DNA from: Karstenula rhodostoma CBS 690.94
Lineage: Eukaryota > Ascomycota > Dothideomycetes > Pleosporales > Didymosphaeriaceae
Assembly: GCA_010093485.1 (NCBI GenBank)
Contig: MU001495.1
Location: forward strand, 1,383,470 to 1,447,469
Direction: 5' to 3'
Length of the DNA: 64,000 bases
Shown here: piece after piece, positions 32,203 through 42,273 of the stretch
Numbering within the stretch: the first letter of the stretch is position 1
Layout of the letters: every line of letters begins with the position of its first letter
The notes under the pieces: generated by a model
Databases searched by the model: none
What the model was told of the DNA's origin: nothing
What the model saw: the letters and a program-made list of their open reading frames with translations, nothing else
Program-made: the position numbers and the translations under genes

Positions 32203-33840
32203 ATGCCAACGACGTGCAGCGCGCCATGGATGCGCTCGCCCCGCTGTAGGAGCTTGACTGGAGCTCCAGCACAATTCTTGTTGCCGCCAGGCCGCAGGAG
32301 AGCTGCCCATGCCGTCGCCGCCGTCGCACACGCACCCGCATGGCGTCCGTCATCGGCCCTGGACGAGTATGCCACACCCAACGTCCGCCCTTCACCCCGA
32401 CCAGGCCATGGCTGATACGCTTTCGCAGATGGGTCCAGCGCGAGGCGAGGCCCATCAGCCTGCGCCGTCTGACCTTTTTCGGCCGCACCCTCACCCAATC
32501 CCGTCTGCTGGACGGCGCCAACTACTGCCGCTTGGAGCTGCCCACGCGGTACTGAGCCCCTCCCAGCGCGCTGGCGGCCATGTGTGCTGAAGCCTTGCAG
32601 GATAGCGCACCGCCTGCGTGACATCCAGACGCTGCCCTACGTTGTCGTTGCAAACCCCCATCTCGCCCACGTCTACGAACTATACCTCACTGCCTTTGAG
32701 CGTTTTCGCCGTGTGCCAGAGATTCGTACCCTCGATGATAACGAGAGATATTGCAAGATACTGCAGGAGACGTTGACGGAGCATGCGACCGTCATTCCCA
32801 GGCTGGCCCTCGGTGTGCTGGAAGTCCGTGGGCTGATGCGGCCCGAGGAGACGGACAAGTTCATGAACACAATGCTGCGATCGGTATGATCATGTTTCTG
32901 GCCGCGTGGACGGCGCATGTGAATTAACAATGGCAGCGCATCTCCCGCCGTGTCATTGCGGAGCAGCATCTGGCCCTTACAGACACCTTCAACTCCCCAT
33001 GGCATTTCCCGCATAACCAGCCTGAGCATGATCCGCACACCGATACCGTGGGCGAAATATTCCTCAAGTGCAACGCCAAGGAGATTGTCCAACGCTGCGG
33101 AAAGACGACGCAGGAGCTGATCAAGGCTGCGCACGGCTCCCACGTACACCTCCCAGACATCCGTATTGAAGGCCATCTCGATGCCACCTTTCCCTATATC
33201 CAAAGCCACCTGGAGTACATCATCGGCGAGCTCCTTCGAAACTCGATACAGGCCGTTGTCGAGAAAAGAAAGTACCATGGTGCCAAACCTCCACCAATCG
33301 AGGTGCTCATCTGCGAGACTTCGCAGCATGTAATCATCAGGATATCCGATCAGGGTGGTGGCATTTCCAATGAGATTCTGCCCCACCTATGGAGCTTCAG
33401 TAAAGGTCCCCGACACCAAAAACGGCTGCAGAATCTGGCACGTGTACCTAAATTACTAGGTACACTTCAAGAGTTAAAAATGCCTGGGACCCAAGCCTCG
33501 AAAGACCACGACAAGCATGACGGTGGCTCTTCGCTGTCGAGCCTTACCAGTCGCCCACCAGATCTTCGCCTTGGTATAGGACTGCCTATGTCAAGGGTGT
33601 ATGCAGGTAACGTCTCCTCTGCCGAGCATGACATGATGGTCTAATGTATATATTTTCAGAATATTGGGCCGGCAGTCTGGAAATACACAGCCTGGAGGGC
33701 TTCGGTGTCGATGCTTTTCTGCAGATCTCCAAGCTTGGCAACAAAGACGAGCGGTAAGTCGTGCTTGCTATCTGTGTCTGTGGGACGCACCTGCTAATTG
33801 CTTTAGGTTGACAACGAGGGCAAGCATGGACGCCATTTAG
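32203..33840 (+). CDS. Mitochondrial PDK/BCKDH-type protein kinase
   Basis: Six exons by phase: 32203-32366, 32429-32548, 32601-32883, 32937-33606, 33660-33753 and 33807-33840, giving 454 residues (start may be the Met at 32230). The N terminus is Arg/Ala-rich without acidic residues, fitting a mitochondrial presequence. Conserved blocks: RPISLRRLTFFGRTL, LPTRIAHRLRDIQTLPY, RISRRVIAEQHLAL, then the GHKL ATPase motifs: N box GELLRNSIQA, G1 SDQGGGIS, G2 GIGLPMSRVYA, and the C-terminal LTTRASMDAI. These kinases phosphorylate Ser on the E1-alpha subunit of pyruvate or branched-chain ketoacid dehydrogenase and switch it off in the matrix. An insertion of about 55 residues sits between G1 and G2. 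PDK and BCKDH kinase cannot be separated with confidence. Confidence 0.92.
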
Positions 33841-34020
33841 AACGCAACTGCCATTGGTGTGTGCATCTTCTGATGATGTAGGCGCGCACCAGCCCAAACA
33901 CTTGCACTCTACCACCCGTGCATTGTTTGCTCCATCGACAACCAGCTGCATTAAGTAACGAGGAGCTTGTCCGCTATTGTTCCTCTAATCCAGCATTACC
34001 ATCATCATCGAGTCGGCACT

Positions 34021-36382
34021 ATGGCACACTACACGCCTCCTCACGCGGAGACGATGCACGCACATCCCTTGACTCCACCGACCCCTCGGACGACACCGGA
34101 ACACGACGACCCGGCGATGGAACGCCTGTCATCTATCTACTACAACCGCCTTCTTGCCAAGGGACTGCAGCTGAGAGGGCTGCAAGGAGAAGACAGGTCG
34201 ACTGCAACCCAGGTTTACTGTCCAGAAGTACGGCGTTCCTACTTGAACAATAATTCTCGCATCAATCATCTAGACTCAGTGTCCTGCTGGAGAGGCCTCG
34301 ATTTCAAACAGGCAGAAGAGGTTTTTACATGGGAGCGCGTCTTTCGTAAGGCGCTGGAAGAGCAAATCGCAGGTGAGCCAGCCTCATGATATTGCGCTAT
34401 TGATTTGGTTCGGCTGCAGGTCAAACAGGCACCAGCTGACAATTCAAATAGACGATGTCCGCAAATTAGTTCCCACGTTACCGGCTGTCGACGATGACAG
34501 ATTCACGGTTACACATTGTGTCGATATAGATCTAGAAAATCTTGTGCATGCGATGCTTGATTTCTACTATGTCGGTGCGTACACGTCCGTGCACACTTCC
34601 TCACGAAGAGATTGACTGCACTGTTGTGGTGTGCGGAATTGACCTTTCTTAGACAAGCTTGACCAGCGACCCGAGTACACGTGGGTTCTGGCGGATGGCG
34701 ACTTACCTGGGTTCGCGTACAATTTCGTGTGTACGCGCGATTGTTTTATCGATACTTGCTCTCGTCCCTGCGTACAAGTCGACCTTCTCTTTTCACTGCA
34801 CATGTCATCGATCGTGGGCGAAGTGATCTGGCAACCTCCAAACATCAACTTTGGCCATCTACCGAACACTTTGCCTCCTGGAGCGCCGTATTCAATCCAC
34901 CCCGGATGGCGCTCGCCTGACTACGGCAATACTTCTGGGCCACGTTTTACTGTCTTTCCCGGCATCGCTGACTTTATGGTCGAGTCTCACTGCTTGCCCT
35001 TTGAGTAAGTTATCCTACCAAGAGTGATTCTGCAACGTTACTGTTTTGCCTTGCCTTTGTCCGGGCAACTTGAAGTGCTCGCGTTGGTGGCGCACATCAT
35101 GCTAATACTAAAAACAGAACGTTCCACGAAGAGCGCATTTTCAAGGCAATTGTCCCTCATATCGACACATGGAGTTCGGCAAGTCGCAACTTGGAAACGA
35201 CCCTCACGGCCAAGACAGCAGTACATTTCCCTGCAGGAGTTCGATTCGAACGTACCAGCCGTTACACCATCAAGCTCTCGGTCATGATCCATACAACGTC
35301 GCTCCAAGGTGATGATATATCGTCAAGATTATCACGGCGGATGGACAGTGTGTCGCTAGAAGCGAAGGTCCTTACTAAACATCACACGGCCATGTTTCTA
35401 GATGGAACCGATGAAGCCAAGGCCGAACCAGGAACGAAATCGAGTGCCACAGGTCCCAGGTTTCCATCTTTTACAGAATGGAAAAAGGACAACACCGCCC
35501 GTATAAGCGCTGTGCTGGAAGAGCACATCAACGGCATTGCTTTTACAGGCGCTAAGTCAGATGTACACGATGATGGGAGAGCTGCTAAACGCAAAGCAAA
35601 GAGACAGATGCCCATAAGCTCTGTCATCAACGTGACATCATCCAATTCAACTTGGTTTACTCTGGACGAACTCGATGATAAGGGCACCCCAGAGCTGACA
35701 GCGAAACGGCAACGAATCTGGCAGAATGAAGCAATTCAATCCGAATTCTCAGATACCATGGATCCGATGACCGACGAGATCGATGCTCCAGTCGATGCAT
35801 GGACTGATAAGCACATGGACGGTACGTAAAATGGATCGCGTTGCACTGCACCAACTTTTCGCTGATTAACCAGATTTGGGACATCTCTCGACCACGTGCA
35901 CAGGTGAAGCCCAAACTGGTTGTGCAGCCAAACTCTCGACGCCATCCAAAGAGTCGCGCATCAATTCGGCATTGGCACACGGCTCAAAATCTCGTGCATA
36001 CACTACCAATACCGGAGCCACACGAGTCATGCCTGCGCTTCGCAAGAAGGGCAGCGTGAAACGCATGTGGTTCAACCACTCAGGATGGGCCCGAAGGGCC
36101 GATTCGCCATTTGAAGTAGACCCGTCTACTGTAGCCAATGAGGAGAAGTCGATGACAGGGAGCACCAAAGACCTGGAGCTGTCACACGATGTCGTCTGGG
36201 ATCCTGATCAGGCGACTATTCGTCGCAACTACGATGAGTTCGTCCGGGAATCGAGGCACTTGAGGTTGGACTCAGATGAAGCTCGAGAGTCCAAGGAGTA
36301 TGAGAGCTTCTTCTTGAATAGTCCAAGTGATGCGAGCTCGATATCTGACGGGCTATCGGCGATGTCGCTGGGCGCTGACTGA
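34021..36382 (+). CDS. Protein of unknown function (679 aa, five exons)
   Basis: Exons 34021-34372, 34452-34574, 34653-35004, 35118-35821 and 35874-36382; every join keeps frame and the ends follow GT-AG. I recognise no domain. The N-terminal half (about residues 60-340) looks globular, with blocks such as SCWRGLDFKQAEEVF, HCVDIDLENLVHAMLDFYY, EYTWVLADGDLPGFAYNF, a Cys-rich CTRDCFIDTCSRPC, and FPAGVRFERTSRYTIKLSV. The C-terminal half is charged and low complexity, with basic runs (AAKRKAKRQ) suggesting nuclear entry, and ends in Ser/Asp-rich sequence. It follows the kinase gene by 180 bp in the same orientation. Presumably a lineage-specific fungal family. Confidence 0.72.
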
Positions 36383-36757
36383 TGTTGGGTGTGGTCGGGT
36401 CGCGGAATTGATGTCATGTCGTTGCGCTCTGAGCGCTGAGGTCTTCTTTGGGTATTATTAGTTCATGGGGGTCGGGTTTGAGCCGAGGGCATTTTTTCTT
36501 GAGTTGGTCCAGGGTTATGTTCACGTCCAACTCAAAAGGCACAGAATATTTGCTGACTAACCCTTTGTGACGTATGAACCATGGGATTTTAGGCAACCAC
36601 AAATATGGGGGCCGCTTGGTGCACAGAATGTTGTATTAGAAAGATCACAATGACCTCGAACCAACCTCCACGGTTTGCTCGCATTGGGGAACTTTTCCTC
36701 TCTTTGTTCCACGCCATTGAACCCTGTAGCTGCTTTCACATTGCCCAATCCACCACG
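36383..36757. other. Short intergenic gap with a small antisense ORF
   Basis: Between two plus-strand genes. A minus-strand frame from 36602 to 36414 would encode 62 residues with ordinary-looking composition (starts MWLPKIPWFIRHK). There is no family match that I know; it could be chance. Confidence 0.4.
36414..36602 (-). CDS. Small hypothetical ORF (62 aa)
   Basis: Starts MWLPKIPWFIRHKGLVSKY and ends SAQSATT. It has ATG and stop, and mixed hydrophobic, aromatic and charged residues rather than the biased composition of a shadow frame. It lies opposite the 5' region of the F-box gene. No homologue recalled, no splice signals assessed; existence doubtful. Confidence 0.22.
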   Translation of the reverse strand: MWLPKIPWFIRHKGLVSKYSVPFELDVNITLDQLKKKCPRLKPDPHELIIPKEDLSAQSATT

Positions 36758-37672
36758 ATGTCCCACCCGGCCTCTTCTGCCCACCCTCTACGCACCCTAG
36801 AGATCCTCGAACTCATCCTGTCCTTTCTCCCTCCACACGCCCTTCTCCTTGCCCAGCGCACGTGCACGACGTGGCACAACCTAATCAGCACCTCACCCAC
36901 GCTGCAGACGGTGCTCTTCCTCCGCGCATCCGCATCTCAATCCTCACACTCCTCGTACATGCTGAACCCTCTCCTCACGTCCGTCTTCCCGTTCTTCTTT
37001 TCGTCCAACAAATTGGCGCAAGCAGAGCGCGCGCAGGACTGGGACGTTCTCTGGGGCGACGTGGACGTCGGCACGCAAGACGAGGCCAGCGTCAAGCCGT
37101 TCATGTATTCAAATCTCAACCGGCGGCCCGGCGCTTTCAAGAGGAAGGACGCGAGCTGGCGGCGCATGCACCTGTGCGATCCGCCCGTGCGGACCGTCGT
37201 GTGGCGGCGTGAGAGCGTGGGCATGGCTGGGCACATTATCAAGGAGAGCGTGACGGGGTTTGGCGCCGAGGCGGGGCGGCATAGGGGGAGTTGGATGAAG
37301 CTTGGTGGAGAGGAAGTGTGGCTCGAGAAGGAAGAGGGTTTGCGCATGGGGGTTCTGTATGATCATCTGTTTGCCCGCGTGTGCACGGGGGATATTCCTG
37401 TGGGGTGGGACGTCGAGTTCGCGGTTGGGGAGTACCCGGGGACGCGCGAGGTTGTGGAGCATGTGCGGCGAGACGCTGATTTGAGTCTGGCGAGGTTGAT
37501 GCGCGATCAGGAAGAGGACAGGGGGCGGGGAGTGGCGGTGTTAGTGAAGGAGCAATACAGCAGGAGTTGCATTGTTGACGTGGATGAGGAGTTCCCACAG
37601 TTTATGAGTGAGGGGTACTGTGCAGTGGAAGTTGGGCCGTGGGAAACTGTCAAGCTCAAGATGTGGGATTGA
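36758..37672 (+). CDS. F-box protein (304 aa)
   Basis: Single exon. The start was set at MSHPASSAHP because the F-box follows at once (LRTLEILELILSFLPPHALLLAQRTCTTWHNLI, about residues 11-44); upstream in-frame codons to 36605 are not F-box-like. The middle contains RKDASWRRMHLCDPPVR, a block common in F-box proteins of Dothideomycetes. The C terminus has no recognised repeat. F-box proteins join Skp1 and cullin in SCF ubiquitin ligases to choose substrates; the target here is unknown. Confidence 0.82.
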   Translation: MSHPASSAHPLRTLEILELILSFLPPHALLLAQRTCTTWHNLISTSPTLQTVLFLRASASQSSHSSYMLNPLLTSVFPFFFSSNKLAQAERAQDWDVLWGDVDVGTQDEASVKPFMYSNLNRRPGAFKRKDASWRRMHLCDPPVRTVVWRRESVGMAGHIIKESVTGFGAEAGRHRGSWMKLGGEEVWLEKEEGLRMGVLYDHLFARVCTGDIPVGWDVEFAVGEYPGTREVVEHVRRDADLSLARLMRDQEEDRGRGVAVLVKEQYSRSCIVDVDEEFPQFMSEGYCAVEVGPWETVKLKMWD

Positions 37673-37924
37673 AGGGTGAGCATGGGGTAGTGGGCGGTAG
37701 TTCATCCTTGAAGACTGGATGAATAGATGACTTGTTCTGCAGAAACATTATTCATTATTTCATGAGTCGTGACAACTCCATCTAGGAGCAGGTTTCAAAC
37801 TGCCTCGCCAGGTTATATAAGACAACAGTCCCCAAGCGCCTTTTGAATATCGAGATCTCAGCTCGGGGTATCCCTACGTTGATTGTACATGGTGGCCAAA
37901 GCCCGCGGTATTTTCGTGCAACTT

Positions 37925-39466
37925 TCAGGCGTTATTCATGGCTCCCTTGGCTTTCCCAAGCGCAGAGTCTTGCGCTACCATCAATACCTCCCTCAGCCTA
38001 GTCTCAGCCTTAGTAAGGTCTGTTGGGGCATTTGTCCTGGTGTCGGCGGGTCGAGGCCACGGAAGCCATGCCGTAATAGAAGACAATGTGCTTGAGCGCG
38101 CTCGAGACGCATTCGGGCTGTTAAGAGACGCGTTTCGGCTATGCGAGAAGGCAGCTTTGGGAATGGCTGTCTGCGGTCGTGGTGACGGTCTGCTTTTGGC
38201 GCCTTCTGGGACATCTTTGATGGTGGATGAAGTGTCGAGCGAGAGATGATTCGAAGCCTGTGGAGAGGGGACCGTGATGACGGGATGATCCTCGGACAAG
38301 TTGTGAACAGCCCAGGCAGGTCCACGAGGCTTCGCGTCTTCAGTCTGCTCAAAAGGGCCAACCTCGCTCTGGTCTGTGGCATAATTGCTGGCTCGTTGCT
38401 TCGCGCTGCCGCCGCTGATGACGCTCTTCAAGCTCCCATACGCCGACTGGCTCCTCTTCTTGCTACTCGCTGTGCCCCGTGTCTCCCCAGCCAGCCTCTC
38501 GCTGGAACTGCTTGCTTCGGGCACAGCCGTCAACGTGTTGTCGGCCGCAGCCCACCCCTGGCCAATGCGTGATATGCGGCCTCTTCCTGCCAAAGCCCCT
38601 ACGCCTGCCGCCCAGCCTAGACCGGTGCCCGTGATCTCGCCCTGTGGCGGAAGATGGGCATCGTACTCGTCCGCCAGGCTCAATCTGCTCCGCGCGCATA
38701 TTTCGGCAATGGCGTCAATGGCATCTCTGATCTCAGGATCGACAGCACGGAGAACTGCCGAGAAGGAGAAGTCGTCAACGGACGGCAGCCTCACGGTGCG
38801 GTCTGCCAGTCCAGCCGACAACGCGGAGGGGTTTTGGGACGCGTGCCCGTTCATGTTGGGATAGCGGGGTGAGTTGAAGCCAGACGAGTTGCGCAAGTTG
38901 TGACGTGAGCCCGAGTAGGTGCGCACCACGACAGGTTGGCTCGACAGGGTCGTGCGGCTTGAGGCTGACTTTGCGGACTGGGTGTTGAGGGTGGACGAGG
39001 CGTGGGACTGGAAGGCGGGCGCATTGAGGGCGCGCAGGGCAGCGCTCTGGGTGGGCGGCAGCGTGTTGGTCAGCGTGGTGGTCGCACTGGGCACCGAACC
39101 TGGGCTGGCGGCGAGGTCTTGCAACGGTGGTTCCTGTGCGTCGGCGGGCGACGGCGCGTGGGCCACGATGGCGGGCGGGAGAGCCGTCGGCAGGCCGCTG
39201 GCACTCCACAGCGTCGAGAGCACGCCTAGCGAGACCGACTGGCGCGTCGTCGTCGCCGGCGTCACTGCGGGCGGGAGCGTGGCAGCCGTTGCGGAGTCTG
39301 CAATGGCAACATGGAAGCCGTGCTGGGCGGTCGGAGGGGCAATTTGAGCAGCAGCAGCAGAGGACGGCGGAGCGCCGCGGGTCCCATGCACACTGCTTGC
39401 GGGGCGTGAATGTGCGGCAGAGTCGGGCATGGTGCTGATCGCTTTTTGCAGCTGCGCGTCAATCAT
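37925..39466 (-). CDS. Largely disordered protein of unknown function (513 aa)
   Basis: Single exon; the Met at 39430 (MPDSAAHSRP) is an alternative start. The N-terminal 210 residues are Ala/Ser/Pro/Thr-rich. A compact central block, about residues 225-300, reads VDDFSFSAVLRAVDPEIRDA then IDAIAEICARSRLSLADEYDAH and a Gly-rich stretch, and looks conserved. The rest is Ser-rich with scattered basic residues. There is no membrane segment or catalytic motif. I do not recognise it; the strong codon bias and lack of stops over 1.5 kb make it a real gene. Confidence 0.68.
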   Translation of the reverse strand: MIDAQLQKAISTMPDSAAHSRPASSVHGTRGAPPSSAAAAQIAPPTAQHGFHVAIADSATAATLPPAVTPATTTRQSVSLGVLSTLWSASGLPTALPPAIVAHAPSPADAQEPPLQDLAASPGSVPSATTTLTNTLPPTQSAALRALNAPAFQSHASSTLNTQSAKSASSRTTLSSQPVVVRTYSGSRHNLRNSSGFNSPRYPNMNGHASQNPSALSAGLADRTVRLPSVDDFSFSAVLRAVDPEIRDAIDAIAEICARSRLSLADEYDAHLPPQGEITGTGLGWAAGVGALAGRGRISRIGQGWAAADNTLTAVPEASSSSERLAGETRGTASSKKRSQSAYGSLKSVISGGSAKQRASNYATDQSEVGPFEQTEDAKPRGPAWAVHNLSEDHPVITVPSPQASNHLSLDTSSTIKDVPEGAKSRPSPRPQTAIPKAAFSHSRNASLNSPNASRARSSTLSSITAWLPWPRPADTRTNAPTDLTKAETRLREVLMVAQDSALGKAKGAMNNA

Positions 39467-39903
39467 GCATGGTCGCTATGCACACAGGTCGAGTCTCATG
39501 TGGACGAGGGCTGCAGTGTGAGAGCGGCATGTGTTGGCGCGTCGGTGCATCTCAGCCTTGGCGCCCTGTGTTCCGTGTCTTCGGAGAATTTGCTGCACCG
39601 CCAACTGGCCGCCTTCCTTCTGTATGTCTAGACTCGCATCGTGCCTCTGATGCTGTGTTTACTTCGTTCGACTTTGTTTCTGTCGTCCAGCGTCACTCAA
39701 AGGTAGCCGGCACGCGGAGAGAGCGGACGACTTCGCCACGCCAGCTGCAATGGAAGAGCTGCAGTGCCAGAGGGTGTGGAGCTGTCTCGATCGGGATGGC
39801 GATATGCAGTGTGTGCGTAATGGCTAGAGCAGTTGCATCAAGAGTTGGACCTTCTCTGCCAACTGATTCGATTGAGAGGGGCAAACGACAATCTATCTGC
39901 TGC
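39467..39903. other. Intergenic: promoter of the disordered protein gene and SPO11 3' flank
   Basis: No gene recognised; both neighbours are on the minus strand. Confidence 0.5.
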
Positions 39904-41578
39904 TCAGAAAAGCATCTCGTCGTCTGCTGATCTGCATCGCATCACTTCCAGCTGGTTGCTCAACCATGAGACAAGGCCTCCAGGTAGCTCGTCCAGTATC
40001 TGCATCTCCACTTTAACATTCAGCATCAGCATGCGTTGCAGCTCCGCTCGCCACCCCGGCTCTGAGCCGTGCTCCCCACAAACGCCCCATTCCAGCATAT
40101 GGTGCGCCTTCTTCCTATCCCTGGCCGTCAGCCTCATGACGCCCTCAGTAGCTGCCAGTGCAGCCGTTGTCGTGTCACCCTCGTTACCCGGTGCTCGGGC
40201 GATGTGGTGACTCTGGACACCGAACCACTGTAGATTCGGCAAATTTACCCCGGGTGTATCCCTACGTGCGACGTCTTCGTGAGCGAGACGGAGCGAACCG
40301 TGTTTGTACGTGGACATGATATGGATTCCATCTGGATCCAAATCGACAAGGGCGTACATCGAGATGTGCGGGAAGTCATCAGCAAGGTGACGTAGAAATC
40401 TCCTCGATACGATATCAGGATAACCTTTTGCCTATCATCGTCAATGAACATCTCCAAGCTCCCGCGGTACGCACTGTGAGAACGAGACCTTGTGCACCAA
40501 GCACTTTCCACAGAGGCGAGCTAAGCACGGAGCGAAATGTTGCCTGCGGACGCGTGAGCTAGGACGTAGATACTACCGTTAGTCTCACCTCCTTCTCGAT
40601 AACCAGAATCCAGTGAACAGCTGACATGTCCAGTGCGTCGCTAGCTTGTATCGTAGGCACCAGTATACCCTAAGCGAAGGAGTCAGACCTGTATGATCAT
40701 ACGATTCAGAACCTACCTCTGGTTCGCTGAGGCCACGCACCGAAGTCCCGTCCCCTCGGTTCAGGACGAAGCTACCCGCCACCAAGCCCTTTGCTGCGGC
40801 AGTCTGCGCAGTCAGCCCGCGTCAGAAAGGAGTCAAAGACAGCGGCCCACAACCTACCACGTTGAGAAGTGATCTCGGTACTCCAAGAGTGCATGCAATG
40901 TCATCAACATATCGGTCGACCACCGGCTGTTTGCCGAACAAGTCAGGGTGTCTGTAGTACATGTCACTGCAAAGATTAGCCATTGCATCAAACTGGCAGA
41001 TGCTCTATACCGTTTCGTCATGACAACATCGTCGATGAGGCAGCCGTGGATCAGTTCCAAGATTCGTACGACGACGGCTGCGAAGGGTCAGTTGAAGCAG
41101 GCTACTCCATGAAAGCACCCACTGAACCGTCTTGCATCTTGTGCATTGTTTCCTGGATAGCTGATCTCTATATTCCTTGGAGGTGGAATTGTGCCCGCAT
41201 CCTGTTGCCGTCGGCTTAGACCTGAGCGGGTCTTCAGATTGATGGTGAGTTGCTCGTTTTCTGCAAGCAAACCATTGACGATGCTTTCAAGCAAATCTTC
41301 TATATGCCCAATGACCCAGTCCCTAGATTGATTAGATGTGCCGTCAATGGAGTCGGTAAGCAGTACCTGTCCGACACCAATGTTACAGATTCTTGTGAAC
41401 TTTCACCATCCTCGTCGAGTTCGGTGATGGAGGTTGGCTGGTTGTCTTCGAGATAGTCCTGTAGTATCTCGTCCTCTGAATCCTGTTCTGATGGGACCCA
41501 CAAATGGCTGTTCGGAGGCGACGACTGGGAGGGCTCGAGGAGTAGCTCGTCAGTGTCTGTGTCAGCGTCGGCATCCAT
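39904..41578 (-). CDS. SPO11: SPO11 meiotic topoisomerase-like protein, with apparent frameshift in exon 7
   Basis: Eight exons: 41367-41578, 41123-41322, 41011-41077, 40858-40966, 40717-40803, 40589-40669, 40475-40544 and 39904-40431. Motifs: RDWVIGHIEDLLESIV, RILELIHGCLIDDVVMTKR, the catalytic-tyrosine block DMYYRHPDLF (exon 4), GVP.SLLNV, ILVIEKE/ATFRS (Toprim Glu), KGYPDIVSRRFL, and LVDLDPDGIHIMSTYKHGS (Toprim Asp pair). Spo11 makes the double-strand breaks that start meiotic recombination. All joins keep phase except inside exon 7: ATFRSVLSSPLWKVL is in one frame and GAQGLVLT, which must precede AKGYPD, is in the next. The extra base lies in a run of three A at 40499-40501 (TTT on the coding strand). 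Either a disabling mutation, a sequence error, or use of a weak donor (AAA|GTGCTT) that deletes about 10 residues. Confidence 0.88.
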
Positions 41579-41696
41579 TGCGAGTGTGAGTCGCCGAGAT
41601 CCATCAACGCTAACGCTGTAGCACTAACACTGGGGTGGCCAGAGATGCGAAGTTAGTCTTTGTGTTGTCCATTTACGGTCTGCACTGGTGCAGAAG

Positions 41697-41826
41697 CTTA
41701 TGGTCTTCTGGTTGTTGACACGAGCCACGAAGTGGTGTCCCGTAAAATGATAGACAAAGTATAGACTGCGACTGCCGCCTAATAGTAACACAAAATGAAG
41801 CGTTGTAAGCAAGTAGACGAAGCTGT
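41697..41826 (-). repeat. Copy B of the three-copy degenerate coding repeat
   Basis: The best-preserved copy: one minus frame reads VYLLTTLHFVLLLGGS, then YFVYHFTGHHFVARVNNQKT. It shares long blocks with copy C at 52641-52783 (HFTGH.FV.RVNNQKT) and the decayed copy A at 17880-17995. It is preceded by an in-frame stretch starting in DNA at about 41835 and followed by unrelated sequence. Confidence 0.75.
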
Positions 41827-42141
41827 TCGGCGTTAATAACGCAGCAGCTTATAAAGCTAGTCGCGACTGTTTGGTCAGTGGTGAGATCGGATGGCAGGTG
41901 CTCCCACGCTTCCTTCCGCGTCAAGCACAACCCGATGTCGTGAGCACAAGCCCTTCAAAGCTCAACGCAATGGCCCAATGGGTTTGGATGGATGCGCCGA
42001 ACACGGGTGGAAGGAATGGGCCGAATGTACATTGCGCTAAGCCTAAAGAGGGAACTAACCACAAATACACAGGAAAGTACGGGGATCGACGAGACAGCCG
42101 CGAGCCCACCGCCCCGCCAAGGAAATCACGCGCCACCCCCG

Positions 42142-42158
42142 ACGCGTCCCGAACGCGT
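42142..42158. promoter_or_regulatory. Pair of MluI cell-cycle boxes (MCB) upstream of CAF-1 gene
   Basis: Two ACGCGT motifs at 42142-42147 and 42153-42158, 11 bp apart and about 120 bp before the CAF-1 ATG. In yeasts paired ACGCGT sites bind MBF and drive G1/S transcription of replication genes; the role here is inferred. Confidence 0.55.
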
Positions 42159-42273
42159 CCCTGCTTCACCACGCATCCACTTCACCCGCAATCGAAACAC
42201 CGCCAACTGTACTTCTCCTGTACTCAAACCCACCAAAATCACGCATAAGTCTACAAACCACTTTTGAAGAGCC

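Larger units (their letters stand above)
41579..42273. other. Divergent interval between SPO11 and the CAF-1 gene
   Basis: Holds copy B of the degenerate coding repeat (41697-41826) on the minus strand and, near the CAF-1 start, two MluI cell-cycle boxes. No gene supported. Confidence 0.6.

Noticed and set aside
31547..32521. 324-residue minus-strand frame with Met-Ala/Met-Gly repeats
   Set aside because: Produced by the ATTCCC/ATTGCC hexamer array and overlapping the first exons of the mitochondrial kinase.
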